NCBI GenBank assembly: GCA_016709865.1
Contig: JADJLX010000005.1
Span: 372,001-436,000 of the forward strand
Direction of reading: 5' to 3'
From: Bacteroidales bacterium
GTDB lineage: Bacteria > Bacteroidota > Bacteroidia > Bacteroidales > VadinHA17
Length of the DNA stretch: 64,000 nucleotides
Positions within the stretch are counted from its first letter, which is position 1; every line of letters starts with the position of its first letter. Below the pieces are notes generated by a model. It did no database searches. It saw only the letters and a program-made list of their open reading frames with translations, and was not told the origin of the DNA. The translations under genes and the position numbers were made by a program. Positions 54,392 to 63,948 of the stretch are shown here, piece by piece.

Positions 54392-55756
54392 ATGAAACAG
54401 CAATCAGAAAGCAATTTAAGACTTGGCATGACCCTTATGGCTATGATTTTTTTCATATTCGGGTTTATTACCAATTTTAACATCGCATTAAAAGATCAGG
54501 TTCAGGCGACATTTCAGCTTAGTAACTTCATGGCTAACCTTGTTAACGGAGTATTCTTTTTTGCCTACTTCGTATTTTCTTTTGCATGCGGTAAAATCAT
54601 AAAGAAAACAGGTTATAAAATGGGAGTTATTATCGGGTTGCTCCTTATCGGATTAGGAAGTTTTCTGTTTTACCCGGCTGTAGCAGTACCTTCATATGCC
54701 TTATTCCTCGGCGCTGTATTCGTAATGGCAACAGGTGTTGTTTTTCTTCAGACTGCTGCAAATCCATATGTTGCGGCTCTTGGCTCAGAAGAGACTGCCT
54801 CCTCAAGGCTTAACCTTACACAGGCTCTCAACTCATTTGCAACTACAATGGCTCCATTTATTGTTGGTATTCTGGTACTCACTCCGGCTGCTATTGCAAT
54901 GGGACCAACAGCTGTACAGGTGCCCTTCCTGGTAATCGGATCAGTTGTTGTTTTAATAGCCGTTGTTATCTTCTTCATGAAACTGCCTGAGATTATGGGC
55001 GGAGAGGAAGAAGTTGGTAAAAAGAGCATCTGGAAACGTACTCACGTATTATTAGGTGCACTTGCAATTTTCTTTTATGTAGGTGCAGAAGTTGGTATTT
55101 CAACTGCAATTGTACCTTATCTTAAACAGAGTGGTATGCTGATTGGTGAAGCTGCAAAACTCGCTGCAATGTACTGGGGCGGTGCAATGGTAGGAAGGTT
55201 CCTTGGTTCAATTAATCTTAGTGCCATGGAGAACCAGAAGAAATACATGTACTCTGGTTTTGTAATCGTTTTAGCTTTCTTTGTTGGCTGGTTAGTAACA
55301 AGCAGTCAGATTAAAGATGGTGTTTTTGTATTTGAATCATCACCAAAGAACGGTTTTATATTTCTTGGCATTGCAGTTGTTAACTTCATTGCTATGTTCC
55401 TTTCAAAAGGAAAAGCAAACATCGCTCTCGGAGTATTCGGATCAATTGCTGCTATTTTAGTTTTCTCTTCGACTGTCCTTGGTGCTAACGTAGGTATCTG
55501 GGCACTTCTCTCAATCGGTTTCTTCAACTCTATCATGTTCCCGAATATCTTTGCTTTAGGCGTTAAAGATCTTGACCGTTTTGAGATGCCGATGGCTTCA
55601 GGTATTATCAATACAATGATTGTGGGAGGATCTGTTGTTCCTTTGCTTATGGGTTATCTTACTGACTCTGTAAGCGTTCGTGCAGCATTAATTGTACCAG
55701 TGATATGTTATGTCTATATAGTGTTCTTTGCTCTGAAAGGAAGTAAAGTCAAATAA
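54392..55756 (+). CDS. MFS sugar:proton symporter (FucP/GluP type)
   Basis: A 454-residue major-facilitator transporter with 12 or more hydrophobic helices. Family features are FIFGFITNFN in helix 1, NGVFFFAYFVFSFACGKIIKKTGYKMG and the long QTAANPYVAALGSEETASSRLNLTQALNSFAT segment, which is characteristic of the FHS family (fucose, glucose, galactose). It probably imports a hexose together with a proton. It is 26 bases upstream of the ROK kinase gene, so the two probably form an operon that imports and phosphorylates a sugar. The exact sugar is not certain. Confidence 0.88.
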   Translation: MKQQSESNLRLGMTLMAMIFFIFGFITNFNIALKDQVQATFQLSNFMANLVNGVFFFAYFVFSFACGKIIKKTGYKMGVIIGLLLIGLGSFLFYPAVAVPSYALFLGAVFVMATGVVFLQTAANPYVAALGSEETASSRLNLTQALNSFATTMAPFIVGILVLTPAAIAMGPTAVQVPFLVIGSVVVLIAVVIFFMKLPEIMGGEEEVGKKSIWKRTHVLLGALAIFFYVGAEVGISTAIVPYLKQSGMLIGEAAKLAAMYWGGAMVGRFLGSINLSAMENQKKYMYSGFVIVLAFFVGWLVTSSQIKDGVFVFESSPKNGFIFLGIAVVNFIAMFLSKGKANIALGVFGSIAAILVFSSTVLGANVGIWALLSIGFFNSIMFPNIFALGVKDLDRFEMPMASGIINTMIVGGSVVPLLMGYLTDSVSVRAALIVPVICYVYIVFFALKGSKVK

Positions 55757-55782
55757 TTTTAAAAAATAAAACGATCATAAAA

Positions 55783-56808
55783 ATGAAAAGAGTAGCAATT
55801 GGAATTGATATTGGGGGAACCAATACAGCAATCGGAGTGGTTGACAGCGAAGGCAATGTTCTCTATGAAAGAAAGCCACAGATGGCAACTCCGCAGAAAA
55901 GCGAAAACCCTCATATGACGCAGGTTTTATCTGATACAATATTGGCAAAATACATTGCAAACCTTACTGAGGAAATTAAGACTGCCATTGCAATGGTTAA
56001 ACAAATAAACTCCGAAATCGAAGTGATGGGTATTGGTATTGGTGCACCAAATGCCAACTACTACAGCGGAACAATAGAATATCCGCCTAACCTTCCATTT
56101 GTAGGAGTGGTTGGTTTTGCTTCACTTATTGAGAAAAATTTCCCTGAGTTTAAGTTCGTTAAACTTACGAATGATGCCAATGCTGCTGCTCTTGGTGAGA
56201 TGATATACGGTGGTGGTAAAGGAATGAAAAACTTCGCCATGATGACCCTAGGTACCGGACTCGGAAGCGGCCTGATCGTTAATGGTGATTTAGTTTATGG
56301 TTCAGATGGTTTTGCTGGTGAATGTGGTCATACTACAGTTGTTCCCGAAGGACGTGTTTGCGGATGCGGCGGACGTGGCCATCTTGAAGCATATTGCTCA
56401 GCCACCGGAATAAAACGTACAGTTTTTGAGCTTCTTGCGAAATATAATGACTCAGCAAGCCCGCTGGCTAATGTTCCTCTGAATGAGATGACATCAAAAA
56501 TAGTCTTTGATGCTGCAGAGAAAGGTGATCCAATTGCAAAAGAAGTTTTCGAGATTACCGGCGAATTACTGGGACGAGCCCTGGCAGATACAGTTCACTA
56601 TCTGAGCCCTGAGGCAATATTCCTTTTTGGCGGCGCTGCTGCTGCAGGTGATTACATATTCAAACCGACAAAAGCAAGTATGGAACGTCACGTTCTTCCT
56701 GTATTCCGTAACAAGGTAAAAATCCTTCCTTCGGAACTTAAGGAAAGTTCAGCTGCCATAGTTGGTGCGAGTGCTCTTATCTGGAAAGAGCTGGAGAAAA
56801 GCAAATAA
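55783..56808 (+). CDS. ROK-family sugar kinase (glucokinase-like)
   Basis: A 341-residue kinase. The ATP site GIDIGGTNTAIGVV opens the protein, followed by LTNDANAAALGE with the catalytic aspartate, and the zinc motif GECGHTTVVPEGRVCGCGGRGHLEAYCS pattern in the middle. The ROK zinc-binding cysteines are mostly present (CGCGGRG), although the last position of the usual CGxxGCxE reads GHLE. The most likely role is phosphorylation of the sugar imported by the upstream symporter, to glucose-6-phosphate. A strong terminator follows. Confidence 0.88.
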   Translation: MKRVAIGIDIGGTNTAIGVVDSEGNVLYERKPQMATPQKSENPHMTQVLSDTILAKYIANLTEEIKTAIAMVKQINSEIEVMGIGIGAPNANYYSGTIEYPPNLPFVGVVGFASLIEKNFPEFKFVKLTNDANAAALGEMIYGGGKGMKNFAMMTLGTGLGSGLIVNGDLVYGSDGFAGECGHTTVVPEGRVCGCGGRGHLEAYCSATGIKRTVFELLAKYNDSASPLANVPLNEMTSKIVFDAAEKGDPIAKEVFEITGELLGRALADTVHYLSPEAIFLFGGAAAAGDYIFKPTKASMERHVLPVFRNKVKILPSELKESSAAIVGASALIWKELEKSK

Positions 56809-56822
56809 ATCAGGCAGATATT

Positions 56823-56858
56823 AAAAAAAGAGGTTCACAATTTGTGAACCTCTTTTTT
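56823..56858. terminator. bidirectional terminator between ROK kinase and second symporter
   Basis: A 12-base perfect stem with arms AGAGGTTCACAA and TTGTGAACCTCT-like, flanked by an A tract and a T tract. It ends the plus-strand symporter-kinase operon and the minus-strand galactose operon. Confidence 0.88.
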
Positions 56859-56875
56859 ATTGTATATGATTGAGA

Positions 56876-58102
56876 TTATCTTATTTTAGAACCTTTGGTG
56901 GCGAAGAAGATCAGGTATACATAGTATACAAAAATCAGACTTATAGCTGCCATTACCGAGCCTGTGGCAACCTGAATCTTTCCCATTATAAGTGTTAATA
57001 TCGAAGCTCCGATAACAGAAGTAGCTATTACCCCTGAGGCAACTTTTGCATGAGGTCCAAGATCTTCCAGAGCAAGGTTATAGATTACAGGCCACATAAT
57101 TGAGTGGAAAAGACCAGTGCCAAGGAAAAGCCACATCGCAATATTCGGAGCACTTGAACTGAGCGCGAATGAACCTCCGAGTAAAATTGCCCCGCCAATA
57201 GCACAAATAGTAAGAATCTGGCTGGCTTTATACTTTCTTAATATAAAGATGCCCAGAATACGACCTACCATCAAACCGCCCCAATAATACTTCAGCATAT
57301 CTATAGGATTAATTCCCTGGATGCCAAGTTTTGCTGCATAGTCAGGAAAGAAACTGGAGATTCCGATTTCTATTCCCATATAGAGGAATATGGCCAGCGA
57401 ACCAAGCCAGACATGTGTGTATTTAAATGCACTTGATTTATACTGTTTCTTTTCAGCACCTTCTGTTTCGTTATCGGACGTTTTAATTTCAGGCAGCTTC
57501 AGGAAAAACATAATTGCCAGAATCACAGCAGTTATGATACCGATAACCATGAACGGACCTTTTACTATATCCTTGATTGCCGAGTTTTCCATTTTGGAAC
57601 CTGGCTCAAGTTCAGGAGTAACAAGAAGAATTGAAACAAAAATTGGTGCTATTACTGTAGCCACAGAGTTAAGAGCATTTGTAAGTGTTAAGCGGCTTGC
57701 AGCAGTTTCAGGACTTCCTAATGCATTAACATAAGGAGCAGCAGCAACCTGTAGTATTACAACACCTATTGCAAATACTGATACAGTGCTCAGGAAGCCG
57801 TAATAGCCCATAGAAACCCCTGGTATAATAAGGAAAAATCCGAGTGAAATCATTCCAAGTCCGGAAAGTACTCCATTCTTGTAACCGATTTTTGTCAGAA
57901 GAAAACCAACTGGCACAGAGAGGATATATGCCCCGTAGAAAAATGTGTTAGGTAACTGCTTCTGAAAATCATCAAGACCAAATGCGTTCTTAAGGAAATC
58001 GATTGTCGAGTTGTTCATTGTTGTAATGAAGCCGAACAGGAAGAAAAGCGAGGCCATTACAATTAGCGGAAACAAATAGCTTGGCTGTTTAGAGTTAGTC
58101 AT
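56876..58102 (-). CDS. MFS sugar:proton symporter, second copy
   Basis: A 408-residue FHS-family transporter with about 12 helices, a homologue of the symporter at 54392. It keeps FLFGFITTMNNSTIDFL in helix 1, ANTFFYGAY-like NTFFYGAYILSVPVGFLLTKIGYKNG and the VAAAPYVNALGSPETAASRLTLTNALNS segment. Its position upstream of no other transporter and downstream of galK and galM on the same strand suggests uptake of galactose or glucose. The order is galK-galM-symporter, with 15 bases between galM and the symporter. Confidence 0.88.
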   Translation of the reverse strand: MTNSKQPSYLFPLIVMASLFFLFGFITTMNNSTIDFLKNAFGLDDFQKQLPNTFFYGAYILSVPVGFLLTKIGYKNGVLSGLGMISLGFFLIIPGVSMGYYGFLSTVSVFAIGVVILQVAAAPYVNALGSPETAASRLTLTNALNSVATVIAPIFVSILLVTPELEPGSKMENSAIKDIVKGPFMVIGIITAVILAIMFFLKLPEIKTSDNETEGAEKKQYKSSAFKYTHVWLGSLAIFLYMGIEIGISSFFPDYAAKLGIQGINPIDMLKYYWGGLMVGRILGIFILRKYKASQILTICAIGGAILLGGSFALSSSAPNIAMWLFLGTGLFHSIMWPVIYNLALEDLGPHAKVASGVIATSVIGASILTLIMGKIQVATGSVMAAISLIFVYYVYLIFFATKGSKIR

Positions 58103-58117
58103 AATTATAGTATTAAT

Positions 58118-59182
58118 TTATTTAACATAAAATTTGTGTACGCAGGTTTGTTTATACACTTCACCCGGTTTTAACAGGGTAGAAGGGAAGGCTGGCTTAT
58201 TCGGTGAATCGGGAAAGTTTTGGGTCTCGAGACATAATGCTGAACGCATGCCATATTCATGACCACCTTTACCTTTACTTCCGTCAAGCCAGTTACCGGT
58301 ATAAAGCTGAACCCCCGGCTGTGTTGTATGAACTTCCATTACACGACCCGATTTTGATTCAAGGCATGTAGCCGCAAGGGTTAATTTTCCTGGTATCTCT
58401 TTGTTTATGATCCAGTTGTGGTCGTATCCCTTGCCATGCTTCAGCTGATCGTAACTGTCATTAATTTCTTTGCCTATAAGCTTTGGTTTAGTGAAGTCCA
58501 TGGGAGTGCCGGCAACTGGTCTGAATTCCCCGGTTGGTATAAGTACTTCGCTGACAGGTGTAAATCTATCGGCATTAATAGTCAGCTGGTGATTCAGAAT
58601 ATCCCCGTTACCTTCTCCTGCAAGATTAAAGAAGGAGTGAGAAGCGATGTTTACATGTGTCGTTTTATCAGTTTTTGCCTCGTAATCAAGTACCAATTCA
58701 TCCTCGCTGGTTAAAGTGTATGTAACCTTTAGAGTTAGGTTACCAGGGTATCCCATTTCATTGTCACAGCTTTCATATACCATCTCAATTGCCTGTTTAT
58801 CTTGGGATTTAATTACTTCCCCTGCAGCAAATACCTGATTATTGAATCCTTCAGGGCCTCCGTGAAGTGAGTTAGGACCGTTATTAACTGGCAGCTGGTA
58901 AGTTTTACCATCAATACTGAACTTACCGTTAGCTATACGGTTGGCATATCTGCCACAAATAGCACCAAAATATGGATTGCCTTTAATATATTCATCAATA
59001 GACTCGTAGCCAAGAACAATATCTTCAAATTTCCCATTCCGGTCAGGAACATAAATACTTACAATTTTGGCTCCGAAATTCGTAATCTGGACAACAAGTC
59101 CATTCTTGTTTTTCAAAGTAAAAAGCGAAGTGGATTTCCCTTTAAATGTACCTTTGAAAGCGTCTTCCTTAATGTAGTTCAT
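58118..59182 (-). CDS. galM: aldose 1-epimerase (galactose mutarotase)
   Basis: A 354-residue beta-sandwich enzyme that interconverts alpha and beta anomers of galactose and glucose. It has YANRIANGKF, LHGGPEGFN, the catalytic histidine in NIASHSFFNLAGEG, the YDHNWI site, and CLETQNFPDSPNKP with the catalytic glutamate. No signal peptide is seen, so it is cytosolic. It lies five bases after galK in the galactose operon. Confidence 0.93.
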   Translation of the reverse strand: MNYIKEDAFKGTFKGKSTSLFTLKNKNGLVVQITNFGAKIVSIYVPDRNGKFEDIVLGYESIDEYIKGNPYFGAICGRYANRIANGKFSIDGKTYQLPVNNGPNSLHGGPEGFNNQVFAAGEVIKSQDKQAIEMVYESCDNEMGYPGNLTLKVTYTLTSEDELVLDYEAKTDKTTHVNIASHSFFNLAGEGNGDILNHQLTINADRFTPVSEVLIPTGEFRPVAGTPMDFTKPKLIGKEINDSYDQLKHGKGYDHNWIINKEIPGKLTLAATCLESKSGRVMEVHTTQPGVQLYTGNWLDGSKGKGGHEYGMRSALCLETQNFPDSPNKPAFPSTLLKPGEVYKQTCVHKFYVK

Positions 59183-59187
59183 ATTTC

Positions 59188-60453
59188 TTAAAGATCAATT
59201 TTATCAGCGCCTTTTTGCCTTATGAACAGGTTATGGCAGGAACCTTTCCCGAATACGTGTTCTAAGGTTGTGATGTATTTATTCAGCAGGTTCTGCGGAA
59301 CAAATGCCTGTATTGTACCTGCAAATCCTCCTCCATGTACACGCCATGCTCCCTGTCCCTTAAGTACAAGCTCGCTTAAAGCAAGAGCAAGAGAAACACC
59401 CTGCTCTTTTACATTATTAACAGGGTAGATATTCTGGTTGTACATATAGGAACTAAAGCCTGAATCAACAACCATCCCGAGGAATGCTTTAAAATCATTT
59501 CTTTCAAGTGCAGCAACCTGATCTACAACACGCTGGTTGTCTCCCTGGAAGTGAATAGCCCTTAGAATTGCCCTGTCGCCAACTTTCTCACGGATTTTAG
59601 GAGTAATTTCCAATACCTGATCAATTGTAACCTGCCTGAGTACCTTTGCACCTAATTCAGCTGCGACAGCCTTCATATCAGTAGGCAGGGACGCGTATTC
59701 ATCATTCAGATCTGCATGATTGCCGCCGGTATCGGTTATTACTAACGCAAATCCTGTAGAAACGAAATCGAAGTTGACCTTCTTTACTATGGGCTTGGAA
59801 GGATCTTTAAAGTCGATTGTGACAAGACCGCCTACAGCACATGCTGTTTGATCCATTAGTCCGCATGGCTTGCCAAAGAATACATTCTCAGCATATTGTC
59901 CGATTATGGCATTTTGAACTGCATCGAGTTTGCCATTATTAAATAAGTGGCTTACGATTGCTCCGATAAGGACTTCAAAAGATGCAGAGGAACTTAGTCC
60001 GGAGCCAACAGGTACTGCTCCATCAATGCAGCAGTCAAAACCTCCGATAGTGAAACCATTTTCTTTCAATCTGGCACAGATACCTCTCACAAGCGAACCT
60101 GAAGTGTAATATTCCTTTTTATCAGGCATGAGGTAATTCAGATCAACCTCAAACCTTGGATAACCAACAGATTCAATCCTGACAATATTTGAGTTGTTCT
60201 TAGCAGCCACAGCTATATTATCAAGGTTTACCGCACCTGCCAGTACCCGCCCGTAATTATGGTCTGTGTGATTTCCTCCTATCTCGGTACGGCCAGGTGA
60301 GCTGAACAGCATAATACCTGATGTGCCGAAGGCAGAATTAAACTTCTCGATAAGACTTTTATACCTTTGAGCCTGCTTTTTCAGGACCTCTTCACTGGTA
60401 CCGTACAATTCTTTGAATGCACTGTTGTTACCATTGTTAATCTTTTCAATCAT
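59188..60453 (-). CDS. galK: galactokinase
   Basis: A 421-residue GHMP kinase that phosphorylates galactose at C1. It shows the galactokinase signature GRTEIGGNHTDHNYG, the ATP-binding PVGSGLSSSASFEV, and the C-terminal GGGFAGTIQAF. Asp in the CGLMDQTACAVGG segment is the probable catalytic base. The N terminus has about 45 extra residues before the signature. First gene of galK-galM-symporter. The usual partners galT and galE are not in the window, so the rest of the Leloir pathway must lie elsewhere or be replaced. Confidence 0.93.
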   Translation of the reverse strand: MIEKINNGNNSAFKELYGTSEEVLKKQAQRYKSLIEKFNSAFGTSGIMLFSSPGRTEIGGNHTDHNYGRVLAGAVNLDNIAVAAKNNSNIVRIESVGYPRFEVDLNYLMPDKKEYYTSGSLVRGICARLKENGFTIGGFDCCIDGAVPVGSGLSSSASFEVLIGAIVSHLFNNGKLDAVQNAIIGQYAENVFFGKPCGLMDQTACAVGGLVTIDFKDPSKPIVKKVNFDFVSTGFALVITDTGGNHADLNDEYASLPTDMKAVAAELGAKVLRQVTIDQVLEITPKIREKVGDRAILRAIHFQGDNQRVVDQVAALERNDFKAFLGMVVDSGFSSYMYNQNIYPVNNVKEQGVSLALALSELVLKGQGAWRVHGGGFAGTIQAFVPQNLLNKYITTLEHVFGKGSCHNLFIRQKGADKIDL

Positions 60454-60619
60454 TAGCTAAAAATTTATCTTTTCTGTTTATGATATCTAACTAAATATTA
60501 GTCGGTTTTTTAATTAGTCTAAGGTAATTTTTTTTTAAATAGCTGATATCTTAAATTTTCTTAATAAGTTCTTTTATCTAAAAAACTTCACTTAATATCG
60601 TCACTATGGCCCTCATTAT

Positions 60620-60627
60620 TATCTTTG
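60620..60627 (+). promoter_or_regulatory. -7 box of the threonine aldolase gene
   Basis: TATCTTTG matches the Bacteroidetes -7 consensus and lies 34 bases before the ATG. No good -33 match at 19-21 bases upstream. Confidence 0.5.
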
Positions 60628-60661
60628 CGAAGTACAAGTTATATAATACAAAAACCAAAAA

Positions 60662-61690
60662 ATGAGAAGAGGATTTGCCAGTGATAATAATGCAGGTGTA
60701 CATCCCGATATTTTAAAGGAGATTGTTGCTGCAAATATTGACCATGCAATTGGGTATGGTTCAGATTTATGGACAGAAAAAGCGTTAAATCTTTTTAAAG
60801 AGCACCTTGGAGATTCAACTGAGACTTTTTTTGTTTTTACAGGAACAGCTGCAAATGTATTAGGTCTTACATCTGTCACCAGATCATGGAATTCAATTAT
60901 TGCAGCTTCCTCAGCCCATCTGGAGCAGGATGAATGTGGTGCTCCTGAAAAATTTACAGGAGGTAAAGTTCTTACTGTTGATACAGTGGATGGTAAAATA
61001 ACGACTGATCTTATAGAGATACATATGCACGGTATTGACTTTGAGCATCATTCACAACCCAGGGTGATCTCAATCACCCAGACAACTGAGATGGGTACTG
61101 TATATTCTGTCTCAGAGATCAGGAAGATCGCCGATTATGCTCATTCCAGGGGAATGCTGCTTCATATGGATGGGGCGAGACTGGCAAATGCTGCAGTTTG
61201 TCTTAAATTACCTTTTAAGGATTTTACAACAGGTGCAGGAGTTGATGTGCTCTCATTCGGAGGTACAAAGAACGGCATGATGTTCGGTGAAGCAATCTGT
61301 TTCCTGAAGCCCGGATTATCAGATGATTTTAAATATATCAGGAAACAGGGAATGCAGCTTGCTTCGAAGATGAGATTCATTTCAGCACAGTATATAGGAT
61401 ATTTTAAGAATGACTTATGGAGAAGATGTGCTGAACATTCAAATGCAATGGCAGGGTTGCTGGCTGACAAACTTCAAGGAATCAGCGAAGTCAAAATTAC
61501 CCAGAGGGTTCAGTCGAATGGTGTCTTTGTAATTATGCCGTCGGATGTGGCAGAACGAGTACGAAAGCACTATTTCTTTTACCCCTGGAATGAAAAAACT
61601 TCTGAATATCGTCTGATGACAAGCTGGGATACAACTGAAGATGACATTAATGATTTCATCGGGTTACTCTCAGCAGAGCTTAAAAAGTAA
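60662..61690 (+). CDS. low-specificity threonine aldolase
   Basis: A 342-residue PLP enzyme that splits threonine or allo-threonine to glycine and acetaldehyde. It begins MRRGFASDNNAGVHPDIL. The PLP lysine is in VLSFGGTKNGMMFGEA. HMDGARLANAA contains the aspartate that contacts the PLP ring nitrogen. Length is typical of the family. It lies alone between divergent galK and convergent tonB, with its own -7 box and a strong hairpin terminator. Confidence 0.93.
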   Translation: MRRGFASDNNAGVHPDILKEIVAANIDHAIGYGSDLWTEKALNLFKEHLGDSTETFFVFTGTAANVLGLTSVTRSWNSIIAASSAHLEQDECGAPEKFTGGKVLTVDTVDGKITTDLIEIHMHGIDFEHHSQPRVISITQTTEMGTVYSVSEIRKIADYAHSRGMLLHMDGARLANAAVCLKLPFKDFTTGAGVDVLSFGGTKNGMMFGEAICFLKPGLSDDFKYIRKQGMQLASKMRFISAQYIGYFKNDLWRRCAEHSNAMAGLLADKLQGISEVKITQRVQSNGVFVIMPSDVAERVRKHYFFYPWNEKTSEYRLMTSWDTTEDDINDFIGLLSAELKK

Positions 61691-61751
61691 GATTACTTCT
61701 GACTTCTTCATTCGTTTGATCAATTGTTCTTACTTCAATTTATATAAATAA

Positions 61752-61781
61752 AAAAGGCTGAATCAATCGATTCAGCCTTTT
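61752..61781. terminator. bidirectional terminator between threonine aldolase and tonB
   Basis: A 13-base perfect stem built of AAAAGGCTGAATC and GATTCAGCCTTTT around a four-base loop. The A and T flanks make it active in both directions. Confidence 0.9.
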
Positions 61782-61799
61782 ATTATAGTGTAAAGTGTT

Positions 61800-62579
61800 T
61801 TACTTCAGCGTGAAAGTAATAGGTACCATGTACCAAACCGGAACTGGTTTTCCACCCTGTTTACCGGGTTTAAAAGCCGGAAGAGTGTTAACAACCCTTA
61901 TAGCTTCAGCATCGAGTTCTGGATCAACACCTTTAAGAATGCTCACCTGGCTGACTCCGCCTTTTGCAGTAACACAGAAACGCACAATTACTCTACCCTG
62001 GATGTTGTTTTCTTTAGCAACTTCAGGATAATTTGTGTGTTCTCCGATATACTTAAGCAGTTCAGTGTCACCGCCCGGGAACATGGGCATCTCTTCAACA
62101 ACTACGAATGGTACTTCTTCAGGTTCTGCTTCCTGTACCTCTTCTTTAACTTCAGCAACAACTTCAACAACCTCTTCGTTTTTAACTTCTGTCTGAGCTT
62201 CGTCAGCTGTCATAAGCTGTACGTCATCCTCAGGTTTCACAGAGTCAACAACTACTGGAGGAACATATTTAGCCTGCTGTACTACGTCTGCAGGAGGAGG
62301 AGGAGGAGGAGGGGGAGGAGCCACCTGTTCGGTAGGCTGATCCAGGTTCTCCAGTTTAATCTCAACCAGTCTCTCAGCACGTTTTGCCTGATTATCCAAT
62401 GCTTTCGCATTGATATACGGAGTAATAATAGCCGTTGCCAGTATAATTATACCAATTGCCAGTGCAAAAAGTACTGTACGATTATATTTTTTCCTAAGGC
62501 TGTATGCTCCGTACTCCTTATTCCTTGCTTCGAAGACTATATCATCGAAAGCAGGTGCATTTACTTTTTCTTTTGCCAT
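61800..62579 (-). CDS. tonB: TonB-family energy transducer
   Basis: A 259-residue protein that carries proton-motive energy from ExbBD to outer-membrane receptors. It has the Bacteroidetes cytoplasmic leader FDDIVFEARNKEYGAYSLRKKYN, one membrane helix (about residues 34-55), a long proline-rich and acidic spacer (QVAPPPPPPPPPADV, then many E, V and P), and a TonB C-terminal domain (about 165-259; YPEVAKENNIQGRVIVRFCVTAKGGVSQVSIL, ending FTLK). Last gene of the exbB-exbD-exbD-tonB set, 17 bases after the second exbD. Confidence 0.94.
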   Translation of the reverse strand: MAKEKVNAPAFDDIVFEARNKEYGAYSLRKKYNRTVLFALAIGIIILATAIITPYINAKALDNQAKRAERLVEIKLENLDQPTEQVAPPPPPPPPPADVVQQAKYVPPVVVDSVKPEDDVQLMTADEAQTEVKNEEVVEVVAEVKEEVQEAEPEEVPFVVVEEMPMFPGGDTELLKYIGEHTNYPEVAKENNIQGRVIVRFCVTAKGGVSQVSILKGVDPELDAEAIRVVNTLPAFKPGKQGGKPVPVWYMVPITFTLK

Positions 62580-62596
62580 TTCTCTGGAGTTTTCGG

Positions 62597-63265
62597 TTAT
62601 TTCGTGGAATCAGTCGCTGATGGTGTAATGCCTGTAGTCATCTCTACCATCTTCTCTTCATACCAGGCTATAGGCACAAATGTATAACGGGCAATTCCGC
62701 AGATATTCATCTCATCGAGGATATCAACAAAATTTCCGTAAGTAGCTTTTTTGTAAGCCTTAATAAGCACAATAGGACCTGTATCATCGTCCTTTTTAAG
62801 TTGTGCTATAGAAGCTCTTAATGAATCCTGGGAGATCTGAAGTTTTCCTGTTAAAACCTCTTGTTTGAACTCATCTATTTTCTTAAAAAGAGCTCTGTTT
62901 CTCTCTAGCAGTTTCATGCGTAAGCCAGTTGCTTCTGCGCTGTAATCTAACTCTGTAAGAGGAGGAAGATTATTATATTCCTCAGGTTTTACGTTTCCCT
63001 GGTACCAGTAAATCTTGTCATTCGGACCAAGAATCAGGTTCATGGTACGACTGGCAACTACAACCGGAGCTTTCTGATTCGGATCTTTGATCTTTTCAGG
63101 AAGGTTAATCTCCATAACCTTTGCTTTTGAAAAAGCAGTGGTAAGCATAAAGAAAGTGATCAGCAGACACATAAGGTCAACCATAGGTGTCATGTCAATA
63201 TGTGGTGCATGCTTCTTGGCTTTCTTCTTCCCGCCAGCTTTTTCTTCTTGAATTATTTCAGCCAT
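62597..63265 (-). CDS. exbD: ExbD/TolR-family protein, second copy
   Basis: A 222-residue proton-channel subunit that energises TonB. The N-terminal basic leader (KKKAKKHAPHID) is followed by the single helix with the conserved aspartate in MTPMVDLMCLLITFFMLTT. The remaining 170 residues form a periplasmic domain longer than E. coli ExbD (141), with an inserted middle part (about 90-140) typical of Bacteroidetes. It lies one base after the first exbD gene. Confidence 0.92.
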   Translation of the reverse strand: MAEIIQEEKAGGKKKAKKHAPHIDMTPMVDLMCLLITFFMLTTAFSKAKVMEINLPEKIKDPNQKAPVVVASRTMNLILGPNDKIYWYQGNVKPEEYNNLPPLTELDYSAEATGLRMKLLERNRALFKKIDEFKQEVLTGKLQISQDSLRASIAQLKKDDDTGPIVLIKAYKKATYGNFVDILDEMNICGIARYTFVPIAWYEEKMVEMTTGITPSATDSTK

Positions 63266-63266
63266 A

Positions 63267-63905
63267 TCACTTCTGTATTTCTTCTAGATTTATTTTAGCA
63301 CCTTCAAGACTTGTGATAAGATTGAACTTATTCACATTCTTTTCCTGCATAATATCAAGCACCTTCTGTACAATCGGAAAACCAGTTTTTGCATCACCTT
63401 TAATACATGCCTGAATGTTAGGATTCACCTGGCGTGCAAAAAGAACCCATAGAGCCAGCTGATTATCAAGGGAATCGATTGGAATTCCTGTCTGGAATAC
63501 AGTTTTCTCCTTGTTCCCTTTAGCATTGAGGAACTCCTTCATCTGCAGGATAGGAACCCCGATTGAAGTTGGATATTTTTCAAAATCCCGAAGTTCAGAT
63601 TCAGTAAATTCGATATTATATCTCTTGCCCATTTCAGCAAGAATTTTTGGTCTGAATTTGAATGCTGTATCCGGACCATTATCGAAGTTAATAAATACTT
63701 TGTCGTCTTGGGAAAGAAGAAGTGTAAATGTATTAAAATCAGGTGTTGGTTTTTCTGATATTGAATATGGTGTATCGATAGGAGCAGGTTCCTGCTGTCT
63801 CATTGTAGTTGTCAACATTAGGAATGTCAAAACTACCGAGAACAGGTCAACCATCGGCGTCATGTCGATATGTGGCGACTTTGTTGGTAATTTAATCTTT
63901 GGCAT
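63267..63905 (-). CDS. exbD: ExbD/TolR-family protein, first copy
   Basis: A 212-residue ExbD homologue. The leader KIKLPTKSPHIDMTPMVDLFSVVLTFLMLTT carries the conserved membrane aspartate. The periplasmic part differs from that of the second copy but has a similar length, so the two probably form a heteromeric channel with ExbB. It follows the probable exbB gene by 43 bases and is followed at once by the second copy. Confidence 0.92.
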   Translation of the reverse strand: MPKIKLPTKSPHIDMTPMVDLFSVVLTFLMLTTTMRQQEPAPIDTPYSISEKPTPDFNTFTLLLSQDDKVFINFDNGPDTAFKFRPKILAEMGKRYNIEFTESELRDFEKYPTSIGVPILQMKEFLNAKGNKEKTVFQTGIPIDSLDNQLALWVLFARQVNPNIQACIKGDAKTGFPIVQKVLDIMQEKNVNKFNLITSLEGAKINLEEIQK

Positions 63906-63948
63906 TGTAGCGTATATTAATTGTTTATAACCAAAAGATCAATTCTCA

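Noticed and set aside
62037-62687. A 216-residue plus-strand open frame opposite tonB and exbD
   Set aside because: It is an antisense shadow. The arginine-rich run comes from the proline-rich TonB spacer read backwards.
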